Positions 33,962 through 44,800 of a stretch of 64,000 nt of DNA are shown piece by piece. Source of the stretch: Bacteroidota bacterium. GTDB taxonomy: Bacteria; Bacteroidota; Bacteroidia; Chitinophagales; Chitinophagaceae. The notes below the pieces were generated by a model that worked only from the letters and a program-made list of their open reading frames with translations, was not told where the DNA came from and did not search any database. Position 1 is the stretch's first letter, and every line of letters starts with the position of its first letter. The stretch covers positions 1-64,000 of the forward strand of contig CANKWR010000004.1 of the NCBI GenBank assembly GCA_947487525.1. Direction: 5' to 3'. Position numbers and translations under genes: made by a program.

Positions 33962-34924
33962 TTATAAAATACCCTCCCTCATTAAATCATGCATGTGAAT
34001 GATGCCAATATAATCTCCAGCATCCGCAACTATAATTTGGCTGATATCTTTTTGTTGCATTAATTCCAATGCATTTACAGCAAGCGCATCAGACCCAATG
34101 GTAATTGGCGCTTTGTGATATATATCTAGTGCTGTTAAATCCTGTATACTTGTATGTGCTTCTAACATTCTGCGAATGTCTCCATCGGTTATAATGCCTT
34201 CCACTTTATTTTGATCATTCACTACGGCAGTAGCACCTAATCTATTTTTTGAAATGGTATGAATCACTTCCTTCAATCCTGTAGACAAAAAAACCTTTGG
34301 CTTTGAATTGTTATTGGCTATCTGACCAGCAGTTAATGTTAAACGCTTTCCTAAATTTCCACCTGGATGAAATTTGGCAAAATCATTTGCTTTGAAACTA
34401 TTTAATTCCATTAAACATACCGCAATTAAATCACCCATGACCATTTGAGCGGTGGTGGAGGAAGTAGGTGCGAGGTTATTTAAGCAGGCTTCTTTTGTTA
34501 CGGTGGTATTCAATACCCATTTTGATTCCTTTGCTAAATAGCTGTCTATGTTGCCCACCATTCCAATTAGAGTATTCCCAAATTGTTTCACCAATTGCAC
34601 TAAATTTTTTATTTCCGGGCTCTCCCCGCTTTTGCTTATGATTAAAACAATGTCATTGGGGGTAATCATTCCCGAATCGCCATGAATTGCTTCGGCTGCA
34701 TGTAAAAATAGAGAAGGGGTGCCGGTTGAATTGCAGGTAGCTACTATTTTTTGAGCGATGATGGCGCTTTTGCCAATACCACTTACTATAAATCGGCCAT
34801 TGGCAGTGTGAATTGCATTTATCGCTTCTTCAAAAGAGTGATCAATAAAATTGGACAGTCCATTGATGGCTTCTATTTCAATTGCGAGTGTTTGTTTTGC
34901 GTTCGCTATTATGTTGTTTGACAT
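33962..34924 (-). CDS. kdsD: KpsF/GutQ-family sugar-phosphate isomerase (KdsD-like)
   Basis: Probably converts ribulose-5-phosphate to arabinose-5-phosphate, the first step of Kdo synthesis for lipopolysaccharide. An N-terminal SIS domain (RFIVSGIGKSAIIAQKIVATCNSTGTPS, then ISKSGESPEI) is followed by two CBS domains (the last ending DISQIIVADAGDYIGIIHMHDLM). The start is ATG 34924 (MSNNIIANAKQTL), giving 320 residues. The TTG start used in the track lies inside the likely -7 box and is rejected. First in the unit with manC and the KAS III gene. Confidence 0.9.
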   Translation of the reverse strand: MSNNIIANAKQTLAIEIEAINGLSNFIDHSFEEAINAIHTANGRFIVSGIGKSAIIAQKIVATCNSTGTPSLFLHAAEAIHGDSGMITPNDIVLIISKSGESPEIKNLVQLVKQFGNTLIGMVGNIDSYLAKESKWVLNTTVTKEACLNNLAPTSSTTAQMVMGDLIAVCLMELNSFKANDFAKFHPGGNLGKRLTLTAGQIANNNSKPKVFLSTGLKEVIHTISKNRLGATAVVNDQNKVEGIITDGDIRRMLEAHTSIQDLTALDIYHKAPITIGSDALAVNALELMQQKDISQIIVADAGDYIGIIHMHDLMREGIL

Positions 34925-34942
34925 AGGCGTATTAAGGAGTGA

Positions 34943-34950
34943 CAAAGTTA
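34943..34950 (-). promoter_or_regulatory. -7 box of the kdsD-manC-KAS III unit
   Basis: On the minus strand TAACTTTG matches TAnnTTTG, 19 bases before ATG 34924. It also decides the start: the TTG in the ORF track would fall within this box. Confidence 0.5.
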
Positions 34951-35102
34951 ATGCTTCATTAACTTAGATACCCTAATTCTAAGAAAACCTTAAAAAAAAG
35001 GTTTTTATAAAATACTAGGGTGGAATGAACAGTTCTTGAGTTATTTTCGGTAACTTATTTGAACAAATTTTTCAAAAATCATTGATTATAAGATATTTAT
35101 AA

Positions 35103-37361
35103 ATGCCAAAAGCAAAAAAAACAGCTTCTAACACCATAATTACCAATAAGCAGGGCAATACATTTGACAAAAAAGAGGTTTTGCAGGCCCTGGAGCAGCA
35201 TTTTGGGTTCAAAGAGTTTAAGGGAACACAGGAAAAGGCAATCATGTCCCTTTTGAGTGGCAGGGACACTTTTGTCATTATGCCAACCGGTGGTGGGAAG
35301 AGTTTATGTTATCAATTACCTGCTTTAATATTACCCGGTTGTGCGATTGTAGTTTCCCCACTAATCGCCCTCATGAAAAACCAGGTGGATTTGGTGAGAG
35401 GGTATAGTGAAAAAGACGATGTAGCCCATTTTTTAAATTCCTCTTTAAATAAGGGACAAATCAAGGAAGTTAAATCTGATTTATTGTCCGGGAAAACAAA
35501 ACTACTTTATGTTGCTCCTGAAACTTTAACGAAGCAGGAAAACCTTGATTTTTTTAGTGATTTAAATGTTTCCTTTTTTGCAGTGGATGAAGCGCATTGT
35601 ATTTCAGAATGGGGCCATGACTTTAGGCCAGAATATAGAAGGCTTAAAGAAATGATGGAAGAAATTAATAATAATGTTCCTATCATTGCTTTAACTGCTA
35701 CAGCAACGCCTAAGGTGCAATCTGATATCGTTAAAAATTTAGCATTACGGGAACCCGAAATATTGATTTCTTCTTTTAACCGTGCAAACTTATACTACGA
35801 GGTACAACCTAAAGTAAAAAAAGAATTGACCGTGAAAAGTATTGTAAAATATATTTCAGGACACAAAGGAAAGAGTGGAATCATCTATACTTTAAATAGA
35901 AAAACGACCGAAGAATTAGCAGACCTTTTAATTGCCAATAACATTAAAGCGGTTGCATATCACGCGGGCTTAGATCAAAAATTAAGGGCCGATAGGCAGG
36001 ATCAATTTTTGAATGAGGATGTGCAGGTAATTGTTGCCACCATTGCGTTTGGTATGGGCATTGACAAGCCGGATATTCGTTATGTAATCCATTACAATAT
36101 TCCAAAATCAATAGAAAATTATTATCAAGAAACAGGACGTGCTGGTCGAGATGGTCTCGAAGGAAATTGTATTTTATATTATGCTCATAAGGACGTTACT
36201 AAACTAGAACATTTTTTAAGAGACAAGCCTTTGAGTGAAAGGGAAGTGGGTGCACAGTTAATTGACGAAACAGTTGCTTTTGCTGAAAGTGGAGTATGTA
36301 GAAGAAGAAGTTTGTTGCATTATTTTGGGGAGGATTGGGCCGATAAAAATTGTGGCAATTGCGACAATTGTTTACAACCTAAAGAAAGTATTGAAGCCAA
36401 AGAGCAATTGGTAAGTTTATTAAAAGCAATTCAAGCATTGGACGAGCGTTTTGTAGCCGATTATGTGGTACAAATATTAATGGGAGAATACACGCCACAA
36501 ATAGGATTATATCGCCATGAAAAATTACCTGTTTTTGGAATAGGGAAAGCCCAGGATGCGCTGTTTTGGAATAGCTTAGTTCGACAAGCCATGTTGGAGC
36601 AAATCATTCAAAAAGACATTGAAGAGTATGGACTTTTAAAACTTACGCCAAAAGGCGAAAAATTCCTTAAAAAGCCAACTAGTTTTAAAATAGTATTAAA
36701 TCAGGTTTTTGATGACGCACATGCGGATGACGAAGATGGGGAGGGTGGTGTAAACGCCACGGCCACCACCGACGAGCCTTTATTTGAGATGTTAAAGGAA
36801 ATTCGTCAACAAGAAGCCAAAAAAAGAAAGCTTCCGCCATTTGTCATTTTCTTAGAGAATTCCCTGCAAGATATGGCCACTTTGTATCCAACCACTTTGG
36901 AAGAATTGGAAAGGTGCCAGGGCGTGAGCAAGGGCAAGGCCATCAAGTATGGCAAACCCTTTGTGGATTTGATTGATCAATATGTAACTGAAAATAATAT
37001 TGAGAAGCCAGATGACTTTGTAATGAAGTCAGTCGCAAACAAATCCAATAATAAAATTTATATCATCCAAAATGTAGATAAGAAAATTCCCATTGAAACG
37101 ATTGCAAAAAACAAAGATTTAAGATTGGATGAATTATTAGAACAAATGGAAACCATTGCAGCAAGTGGTACGAAATTAAACCTTGACTATGCCATTGACG
37201 AATGGTTAGATAAGTATGATCAGGAAGAAATTTTAGAATACTTTAAAAATTGCGAAACCTCTTCCCTTCAAATAGCACAACAGGAGTTAAGTGAAAACGA
37301 ATATACCTTGGAGCAGTTAAAAATTATGCGCATTAAATTTTTAAGTGTTGTTGGCAATTAA
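35103..37361 (+). CDS. recQ: RecQ-type ATP-dependent DNA helicase
   Basis: A 3'-5' DNA helicase in recombination and repair. The 752-residue protein has the superfamily 2 motifs: Walker A PTGGGKSLCYQLPAL, the DEAH box AVDEAHCISEWGHDF, ALTATATP, and QETGRAGRDG. A RecQ-type zinc site is visible in the Cys cluster CRRRSLLHYF...CGNCDNC. The RQC winged-helix follows (MGEYTPQIGLYRHEKLPVFG), then HRDC (PFVIFLENSLQDMATLYPTTLEELERCQGVSKGKAIKYG). The C-terminus carries an additional helical extension of about 130 residues, often predicted as a helix-turn-helix in Bacteroidota RecQ. It ends 3 bases from the convergent DUF3089 gene. Confidence 0.96.
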   Translation: MPKAKKTASNTIITNKQGNTFDKKEVLQALEQHFGFKEFKGTQEKAIMSLLSGRDTFVIMPTGGGKSLCYQLPALILPGCAIVVSPLIALMKNQVDLVRGYSEKDDVAHFLNSSLNKGQIKEVKSDLLSGKTKLLYVAPETLTKQENLDFFSDLNVSFFAVDEAHCISEWGHDFRPEYRRLKEMMEEINNNVPIIALTATATPKVQSDIVKNLALREPEILISSFNRANLYYEVQPKVKKELTVKSIVKYISGHKGKSGIIYTLNRKTTEELADLLIANNIKAVAYHAGLDQKLRADRQDQFLNEDVQVIVATIAFGMGIDKPDIRYVIHYNIPKSIENYYQETGRAGRDGLEGNCILYYAHKDVTKLEHFLRDKPLSEREVGAQLIDETVAFAESGVCRRRSLLHYFGEDWADKNCGNCDNCLQPKESIEAKEQLVSLLKAIQALDERFVADYVVQILMGEYTPQIGLYRHEKLPVFGIGKAQDALFWNSLVRQAMLEQIIQKDIEEYGLLKLTPKGEKFLKKPTSFKIVLNQVFDDAHADDEDGEGGVNATATTDEPLFEMLKEIRQQEAKKRKLPPFVIFLENSLQDMATLYPTTLEELERCQGVSKGKAIKYGKPFVDLIDQYVTENNIEKPDDFVMKSVANKSNNKIYIIQNVDKKIPIETIAKNKDLRLDELLEQMETIAASGTKLNLDYAIDEWLDKYDQEEILEYFKNCETSSLQIAQQELSENEYTLEQLKIMRIKFLSVVGN

Positions 37362-37364
37362 TGC

Positions 37365-38411
37365 TTAATGCTCCATCGGTTCAAAAAATTGACCTACCCT
37401 TAATGCTGCATTCTTTCGGATACTAACATAATAAAGATTAAAATCGGCAATATGATAGTTTTGTGTTCTAATCATCACATTCCCAAAAAATCTTGGCTTG
37501 GGTGTCCATAAAATACCTTTATGATTAATGGCGCCTGCGACATTCGGGATGAGTTTATCAAAGTTATACAAAAGCGATCCTTCATTATTAATTCTTCCTA
37601 CTTCTGGGTTTTCTTTACTCCAGGAAAGCGGATTGGTGACAATTGAATTGTATCTTTCTTTTTCAACAAAAGGCGGGATGTATCCTTTTTCAAATGTTCT
37701 CCATGCGCAAATGCAGCCTGTTTCATTTGGTTGTTCGCAAGGCTTTATATTTTGGAAAGTAGCCGGATCAATAGCCATGCCAACAATATAAGCAGCGACT
37801 AATTTTTTACCCAACGGCTTACCGTCGAAATATTCCTTTAACAATCGAATTGCATGTGTAGATCCTTGACTATGGGATGCAATGATGATTGGCCTGCCAT
37901 TGTTGTTATTTTGTAAAAAATAGTCAAACGCGTTTTTTACATCAGTATAAGCCAGTTCAAATGCGGCCAATGCTTTCAATGTATCCTCGCGATTGATAGG
38001 ATAGTAAGCATTGATATTTGCTTGTCGATATCTTGGCGCATAAATTTTACCCACTTCATTAAATACACTCGCTTGGTATAAAATAGAGGAAAAGTCCGTG
38101 TATACATTTATTTTATGGTCATTTAAGGGAGCATTCCATCCTGCTGGCATAGTTTTATCTAAATAACTTGTAGGGTATACAAAAAACACATCCACCGATT
38201 TTTTGGCAGCAATTGAATAGTCGCCAACCCCATTAGGAATACTATCGGATGGATTTTTTTTATTTGGATGGGCAGCCCAGTAATTTAAATTACTATAATC
38301 AGGCACCATACTTAATTCCTCTTTTTCATAAACAGGTCCGTATTTAGCATAGTTGCTTTCAGTACAACTGGCAATCATAAGTATAGAAGTAAAGAAAAAG
38401 AGAATACGCAT
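37365..38411 (-). CDS. DUF3089 lipoprotein, alpha/beta-hydrolase fold
   Basis: A 348-residue lipoprotein (signal MRILFFFTSILMIASC) whose body matches DUF3089. VDVFFVYPTSYLDKT is the usual first strand. PIIIASHSQGSTHAIRLLKEY carries a GxSxG-like nucleophile elbow (SHSQG), and YIVGMAID and CICAWRTFEKGY follow. Related proteins are annotated as lysophospholipase- or esterase-like, without a known substrate that I can name. The signal places it in the envelope. It is monocistronic and divergent from the chromate transporter. Confidence 0.85.
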   Translation of the reverse strand: MRILFFFTSILMIASCTESNYAKYGPVYEKEELSMVPDYSNLNYWAAHPNKKNPSDSIPNGVGDYSIAAKKSVDVFFVYPTSYLDKTMPAGWNAPLNDHKINVYTDFSSILYQASVFNEVGKIYAPRYRQANINAYYPINREDTLKALAAFELAYTDVKNAFDYFLQNNNNGRPIIIASHSQGSTHAIRLLKEYFDGKPLGKKLVAAYIVGMAIDPATFQNIKPCEQPNETGCICAWRTFEKGYIPPFVEKERYNSIVTNPLSWSKENPEVGRINNEGSLLYNFDKLIPNVAGAINHKGILWTPKPRFFGNVMIRTQNYHIADFNLYYVSIRKNAALRVGQFFEPMEH

Positions 38412-38523
38412 AGGAGGCTATTTTTATTAGGCAAAGTTATTACAAAAATAGGCGAAGCAAGTCTAAATTGGATAGTTTGCAAATAATGCTTAAAATATTT
38501 TAATTTTAACCTATTGTTACACT

Positions 38524-39786
38524 ATGAAAATCAAGGCTTACATCTCTTTTTTATTTGACGTGCTACTGCATAGTATCACTTCATTTGGCGGGCCTCAATC
38601 CAATTTAGGCTTATTGCAAAGTAGGTTTGTAGCAACAAGAAAAGACATCACCGAGGCGGAACTAATGGAATACAATGCCTTATGTCAATTGCTACCAGGG
38701 GCTTCCTCCACACAGACAATTGTATTAATTGGATATAAACTAGGCGGGTATACGCTTGCGATGTTTACTTTGTTAGTTTGGATTTTCCCCGCCTGCGCTT
38801 TAATGACCTTGGTGGCCATTTTATATTCCCATCCATATTTATCAACGGGTTTTGGCATACTTGAATATTTAAAACCAATGTCCATTGCTTTTATCATTAG
38901 CGCCACTTTCCACTTATATAAAAATGCGGTGAACAATACCATCACGAAGTGGATTTTTGTTGGCGCCTGCATTTTGGTATTAATTGGATTTAAGTCCCCT
39001 TGGACGATTCCTTTAGTGATTATACTTGCAGGAGTTGCCACTAATTTCAGTAAAAAAAGAATTCCGCAGTCCCCCTTTCAAAAGACGAAAATAAGATGGA
39101 GAGGTATTTTTATTTTTATATTGCTTTTTGCAATGGCTGGATTTTTATCTGAAAAAGCAACTAGAAATAATTGGCCTCATCAAAAAGTTTTTAACTTATT
39201 TGAAACGAATTACCGCTTTGGCACTTTTGTATTTGGCGGAGGGGATGTGCTAGTACCCTTAATGTATGAACAGTATGTGACTAGGCCGTCATCAGAAAGA
39301 ATTAAACAAAGTAAAAGAGATGTTATTAAAATTTCAAGTGATGCATTTTTAACAGGCGCAGGTATTGTGCGGGCAGTGCCTGGCCCGGTATGGTCTGTGA
39401 CTAGTTATATGGGTGCCATTGCCGTAAATGACAAATCGGTTTATTGGCAAATAATTGGGGCACTGACTGCTTCGCTGGGCGTATTTTTACCTAGCTTTTT
39501 TATTGTATTATTTGCCTTTCCCTTTTGGCAAAACTTAAAAAAATATGCAGTGGTATTTAGGTCATTGGAAGGAATCAATGCAGCAATAGTGGGCATCATG
39601 TTAGGAGCTAGTTTTTATTTATCTAAAGATTTAGTTCAGTCCATGAATACCATTTCGGTTCCAACCATTTTCTCTAACCTAGGTATTTTAATTGCTTGTA
39701 CTTATTTATTATACACCAAAAAAATAGCCACTCACTGGCTAGTACTTGGCGTTGTTTTTTTAGGACTTATTCACTTTCTATTATAG
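38524..39786 (+). CDS. chrA: Chromate transporter (CHR family, long two-domain form)
   Basis: A 420-residue inner-membrane protein of 10-12 helices, formed by two homologous halves. The N-terminal half has SITSFGGPQSNLGLLQSRFV and NALCQLLPGASSTQTIVLIGYKLGG. The C-terminal half has FRFGTFVFGGGDVLVPLMYEQYV (with FGGG in the GGP position) and FLTGAGIVRAVPGPVWSVTSYMG. Known members expel chromate, sometimes with sulfate exchange. No chromate regulator is nearby, so the natural substrate is uncertain. Confidence 0.9.
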   Translation: MKIKAYISFLFDVLLHSITSFGGPQSNLGLLQSRFVATRKDITEAELMEYNALCQLLPGASSTQTIVLIGYKLGGYTLAMFTLLVWIFPACALMTLVAILYSHPYLSTGFGILEYLKPMSIAFIISATFHLYKNAVNNTITKWIFVGACILVLIGFKSPWTIPLVIILAGVATNFSKKRIPQSPFQKTKIRWRGIFIFILLFAMAGFLSEKATRNNWPHQKVFNLFETNYRFGTFVFGGGDVLVPLMYEQYVTRPSSERIKQSKRDVIKISSDAFLTGAGIVRAVPGPVWSVTSYMGAIAVNDKSVYWQIIGALTASLGVFLPSFFIVLFAFPFWQNLKKYAVVFRSLEGINAAIVGIMLGASFYLSKDLVQSMNTISVPTIFSNLGILIACTYLLYTKKIATHWLVLGVVFLGLIHFLL

Positions 39787-39910
39787 GAATGGCTGGTATT
39801 GGCATATTTATTACCGCTTTTTGTGTAACACAAATAAAATAGGTAAAAACCTGTTAATTTAGCTTAATTAAAGAATACTATTGCAATCCTTTCTTAATAT
39901 TGCATTCGTA

Positions 39911-40642
39911 ATGAATTTTAGTAAATTATTTATTTTATTGTCTTGTTTAGTTGGCCATTCACAACTAAGTGCGCAATCCATTACCATTACTGGAACGGTA
40001 TATGATATTTCAGGACGCAGACCTGTTGAATCGGTGGTAGTAAGCAGTGGGCAATTTAAAGCCATTACGGATTCATTAGGAAAATACCGCATTAATGTAT
40101 CCAATAAAGATTCCTTGTGGTTCTCCTTATTTGGCAAAACCACACAAAAATTTCCGATTGATACCATTTCAGATAAAAATAATTTCAATGTAATGATTCA
40201 TGTCCTGGGCTACGATTTACCAGAAGTGCGGGTTAGAAATAATTATTATAAATTCGATTCCATTCAAAATAGGAATGATTATGCTAAATTTTTTAATTAC
40301 CAGCCACCTGGTATTAAGTTGAGCAACAATCAACAAATGTTTGGTCCTGCAGGGGTATCCGTTGGATTTGATTTAAGCGAAATCATCAATATGTTTCGTT
40401 TTCATAGAAACAGAAACTTGCAATTTCTTCAAAATAGGCTATTGGTTCAAGAGCATGATAAATATATAGACCGCAGGTTCAATAAAAGGTTTGTACAAAA
40501 AATCACCCGTTTAGAAGGGGAGGCCTTGCAAAAATTTATGGCCTATGGCCGACCTAGTTACGATTTATTGGGCCTGCTCAATGATTTAGAATTGGGTTTA
40601 TTGATTCAAAATAGATTCAAAGAGTTTAAAAGGGCCAATTAA
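39911..40642 (+). CDS. Carboxypeptidase-regulatory-like domain protein, exported
   Basis: A 243-residue exported protein (signal MNFSKLFILLSCLVGHSQLSAQ). It has one CarboxypepD_reg-like beta-sandwich (ITITGTVYDISGRRPVESVVVSS...DSLGKYRINV, about 25-100), the same domain found at the N-terminus of SusC receptors but with no receptor attached. The C-terminal 130 residues are basic and aromatic (FRFHRNRNLQFLQNRLLVQEHDKYIDRRFNKRFVQKITRLEGEALQKFM is one conserved stretch). ATG 39911 is preferred over the track's start. Function unknown; common in Bacteroidota. Confidence 0.75.
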   Translation: MNFSKLFILLSCLVGHSQLSAQSITITGTVYDISGRRPVESVVVSSGQFKAITDSLGKYRINVSNKDSLWFSLFGKTTQKFPIDTISDKNNFNVMIHVLGYDLPEVRVRNNYYKFDSIQNRNDYAKFFNYQPPGIKLSNNQQMFGPAGVSVGFDLSEIINMFRFHRNRNLQFLQNRLLVQEHDKYIDRRFNKRFVQKITRLEGEALQKFMAYGRPSYDLLGLLNDLELGLLIQNRFKEFKRAN

Positions 40643-40740
40643 GCATTCCCAAAGGGCCCCTCATTAGGTCCACCATTCATCTATTTTATGTGGTTAAAAA
40701 ACATTTTTTGGCTACCTTTAATCACTAAAATTGCCATCTC

Positions 40741-41793
40741 TTGAGAAAATTATCATTTATCGCCTTTGCCGGCCTTTTTGTATTTGCAGGTTGCAAGGAA
40801 AAGCAAAAATCGATTGACAAGTTTGATCCAAATGCTGCTGTTTCAGTAGATATAACGGTTGTTGAAAAACAATCTATTCAAAAAGTGGTTGAAGTAAATG
40901 GTACTGTTATTTCAAATGACTTTGTAGAGCTAAGACCCGAAACCAATGGGAGGGTTGTTTTTTTACAAATTCCAGAAGGTAAAGTAGTGAGTGTGGGCAC
41001 CGTATTGGTGAAATTAAATGATGCGGATTTACAAGCCCAGCTTGAAAAAATAAAAGTACAACTTGAATTAGCGCAAACCAACGAACAAAGAAATAAACAG
41101 CTTTTAAGCATTAAAGGAATTAATCAAAGTGACTATGACCTTTCATTGCAACAATTAAAAAGCTTAAAAGCGGATATAGCGTATACGCAGTCGCTTATCG
41201 ATAAAACAATTATTAAAGCACCTTTTACCGGACAACTTGGATTAAGACAAATAAGTGTGGGTGCATATATCAGCACTTCCACCACGGTTGTCACCCTTCA
41301 AAAAACCAATGATTTGAAAGTGGATTTCACGGTACCTGAATTGTATAAAAATTTGGTAGCCGTTGGCAATAAAGTAGCGATAGAAAGTATTGGCGCGGAT
41401 CAAAGTAAGTTTGAAGCCACAATTAGTGCGATTGAACCACAAATTATTACTGCTTCTAGAAATTTAAAAGTTAGGGCATCGGTGAATGGCAAATTATTAC
41501 CAGGCTCTTATACCAAAGTATATTTAACGGATGAAGATAAAAAAGCGGCTTCCATCATGGTTCCCTCTAATATAATTATACCAGATTCAAAAACTAAACA
41601 AATTGTGGTGGTGAGAGATGGTAAAGCAAAATTCATCAATATAGAAACCGGCTACCGTACACAAACTGCTGTGGAAGTTACCAAAGGATTACAAGTGGGT
41701 GACAGCGTAATTGTTGCGGGTATGTTGTTTGTCAAAGACGGCTCTAAGCTTAAAATTGGAAAAGCGTTGTCCAATATTGATATTACCAAATAG
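40741..41793 (+). CDS. RND efflux periplasmic adaptor (membrane fusion protein)
   Basis: A 350-residue lipoprotein that links an RND pump to the outer membrane. The start is TTG 40741; the resulting signal (MRKLSFIAFAGLFVFAGC) supports it, and there is no upstream ATG. Lipoyl-like halves (GTVISNDFVELRPETNGRVVFLQIPEGKVVSVGTVLVKL and IIKAPFTGQLGLRQISVGAYIS) flank a short helical hairpin, followed by the beta-barrel and membrane-proximal domain. It lies 23 bases before the pump gene. No TolC-like gene follows, so the outer-membrane channel must be encoded elsewhere. Confidence 0.93.
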   Translation: MRKLSFIAFAGLFVFAGCKEKQKSIDKFDPNAAVSVDITVVEKQSIQKVVEVNGTVISNDFVELRPETNGRVVFLQIPEGKVVSVGTVLVKLNDADLQAQLEKIKVQLELAQTNEQRNKQLLSIKGINQSDYDLSLQQLKSLKADIAYTQSLIDKTIIKAPFTGQLGLRQISVGAYISTSTTVVTLQKTNDLKVDFTVPELYKNLVAVGNKVAIESIGADQSKFEATISAIEPQIITASRNLKVRASVNGKLLPGSYTKVYLTDEDKKAASIMVPSNIIIPDSKTKQIVVVRDGKAKFINIETGYRTQTAVEVTKGLQVGDSVIVAGMLFVKDGSKLKIGKALSNIDITK

Positions 41794-41816
41794 GTTTAAA
41801 AAACTAAGTTATTTAG

Positions 41817-44800
41817 ATGAATATATCTGAACTTTCCTTAAAACGTCCGGTGCTTGCAACCGTGATGAATATTGCTATTATCATTTTTGGTTTAGTAGGC
41901 TTTTCGTTTCTTGCATTAAGAGAATATCCTGCCATTGACCCACCCATTATTATGGTGCAAACTAGTTATACTGGTGCCAATGCCGAGGTAATTCAAAGTC
42001 AAATTACGGAGCCATTGGAAAAAGGCATTAACGGTATACCAGGTATTAGAACGATTAATTCATCTAGCTCAGTAGGTAACTCCTATATTACAGTTGAATT
42101 TAACTTAGGGGTTAATTTAGAAACTGCAGCGAATGATGTGCGTGATAAAGTATCTCAAGCTTTAAGGTCATTGCCACAGGATTTAACCAGTCCGCCAGTA
42201 GTGACACAAAAAATTGTAAACCATTACATTATAATGTTAACAGTACGTAGCAAAACTAAAGGTTTGTTAGAGTTAACTGAATACACGGAAAATGTTTTAC
42301 AACAGCGATTTCAAACCATTGACGAAGTAAGTAGTGTGGGGGTAAGGGGTAAGCGTCAATCAATGCGTATCTATCCAGATGCTAATTTGTTAAACGCTTA
42401 TGGAATTGCATTCAATGACATCCAAACTGCCTTGAATAAAGAGAACGTAGAATTGCCGGCAGGAGGTATTTATGGCAACAAATCAGAATTTGTCATTAGA
42501 ACCCTGGGAAGACTATCCAAAGAGTCGGACTTTAGAAATATTATTTTAAAGGAAGACGCGAATGGTATAGTGCGAATAGGGGATGTTGCAAAAGTGGAGT
42601 TGGGTCCGGAACAAGAGGATCAAGGTACTTATTTTAATGGAGTGCCGGTGGTGATGTTAACAGTTTCTCCGCAGCCAGGTGCCAATCAAATAAAAATTGC
42701 AGATGAGTTTTATAAGCGATTAGAAGAGGTAAAAAAACAAAATAAATCGGATATTGAATTTGCAATACCTATTGACAATACTTTAAATGTACGTCGTGCA
42801 TTATCAGAAGTGAAAGAGACGATTGTAATTTCATTCGTACTTGTTGTTTTGGTTATCTTCTTTTTCTTTAGAAATTGGCTAATTGCAATACGTCCTTTAA
42901 TTGACATTCCAATTTCATTGATTGCCACTTTCTTTATCATGTATTTGGCAGGGTTCTCTATTAATGTATTGACCTTATTGGCGATCGTACTTGCTACCGG
43001 CTTGGTAGTAGACGATGGAATTGTGGTAACGGAAAATATTTTCAGAAAATTGGAAGAAGGACTTTCCATAAAAGACGCAGCGCGAGAAGGAAGCAAGGAA
43101 ATTTTCTTTGCGGTCATTTCAACCTCCATTACCTTGGCAGTGGTATTTATGCCTGTAATTTTTTTACAAGGATTTGTAGGTTCTTTATTTAAAGAGTTTG
43201 GGGTTGTGGTGGCGGGTGCGGTGCTGGTCTCGGCCTTTGTGTCCTTAACCATCACGCCGGTTTTAAATGTGTATTTGAACAGAAAAGACGGAGCACACGG
43301 TAAATTTTACGATCGTACTGAACCTTTCTTTAGAGGAATGGAATCAGGCTACAAGAATTTATTGAATAAATTTTTAAAGATTCGTTGGTTTGCATGGGTG
43401 ATTGTTATTATTTGTGTAGGAATGATTTTTGTTTTTGGCAAAACCATTCAAAGTGAATTAGCGCCATTGGAGGACAAAGGTTCCATCAGAATTACCATGA
43501 CGGGTGCAGAGGGTACTAGTTATGAGGACATGAAAGGCGAATTAAAAAAAGCCATTAGTATTATGCAGGACTCCTTCCCTGAACATGCATTTACTTGGGG
43601 GAGTGTTCCGGGATATGGAGGTAGTAGTGGTAATAGTTCAGCGAGTGGACGTTTAGGATTGGTGGATAAAGAGGATCGTGAAAGAACCCAGTCTCAAATT
43701 GCATTGGATTTGAATAAAAAAATGAAGCGTTTTAAAAACGTACGTGTTTTTGCCATTGAGGAGCAAACTATTTCAGTGGGTATGATGTCCAGGGGTTCAT
43801 TGCCAGTGCAGTTTATTATACAGAACCTGGATTTTCAAAAAATTAAAACAGCTATTCCTAAATTCTTGGAAGCAGCAAGAAAAGACAAAACTTTTCAAAA
43901 CGTAGATGTGAATTTAAAGTTTAATAAACCTGAATTAGACTTGTCTATCGATCGCATGCGTGTTAGGGATTTAGGCTTAACCACTGCCGATGTAGCACAG
44001 GCATTACAAGCGGCATTTAGTGGAGCACGTTCGGCCTATTTTATTATGAATGACAGACAGTACCAAGTAATTACCCAAGTGCCAAGGTCAGAAAGAAATG
44101 AGCCAACGGATATCAATAAAATTTACGTTCGCAATAACAAAGGGGAGAATATACCTATTTCAAGTGTGCTTGTTACAGAAGAAAATAGCAATCCTCCAAA
44201 CCTGTATCATTATAACCGTTTTAATTCTGCTACCGTCTCTGCTTCATTGGCGGAAGGCAAAACCATTGGTGACGGGGTGACTGCCATGGAGCGCATTGCC
44301 AAAGAACAATTGGACGAGAGTTTCCAAACTGCATTAAGTGGAGCTTCTAGAGATTTCAAAGAAAGCTCCTCTAATACCTCTCAAGCATTACTATTGGCAT
44401 TGATTTTAATATATTTAGTATTGGCTGCACAATTTGAAAGCTTTACCGATCCTTTTATTATTATGATTACGGTTCCATTGGCATTAGCAGGTGCATTGTT
44501 ATGTTTATGGTTATTTAATCAAACCTTAAATATATTCTCTCAAATTGGTATTATCATGCTTATTGGTTTAGTAACTAAAAATGGAATTTTAATTGTAGAG
44601 TTTGCGAATAAAAAACGTGAATCTGGTCTGCCAATTAGAGAAGCAGTATTAGAAGCGGCATCGCAAAGATTCCGCCCAATTTTAATGACGAGCTTAGCTA
44701 CTGCCTTGGGTGCATTGCCTATTGCCATTAGCTTGGGGGCCGCTGCTACTAGTAGAAAGCCTTTGGGAACGGTGATCGTTGGGGGTTTGCTATTTTCGCT

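Noticed and set aside
40643-40740. Promoter before the RND adaptor (TACCTTTA)
   Set aside because: The -7-like box deviates from TAnnTTTG and no -33 box is at the right distance, so it was not listed.
42710-43255. 181-residue minus-strand ORF inside the RND pump gene
   Set aside because: It is antisense to a well-conserved pump, is Thr/Lys/Ser-rich and has no recognisable domain; a shadow frame.
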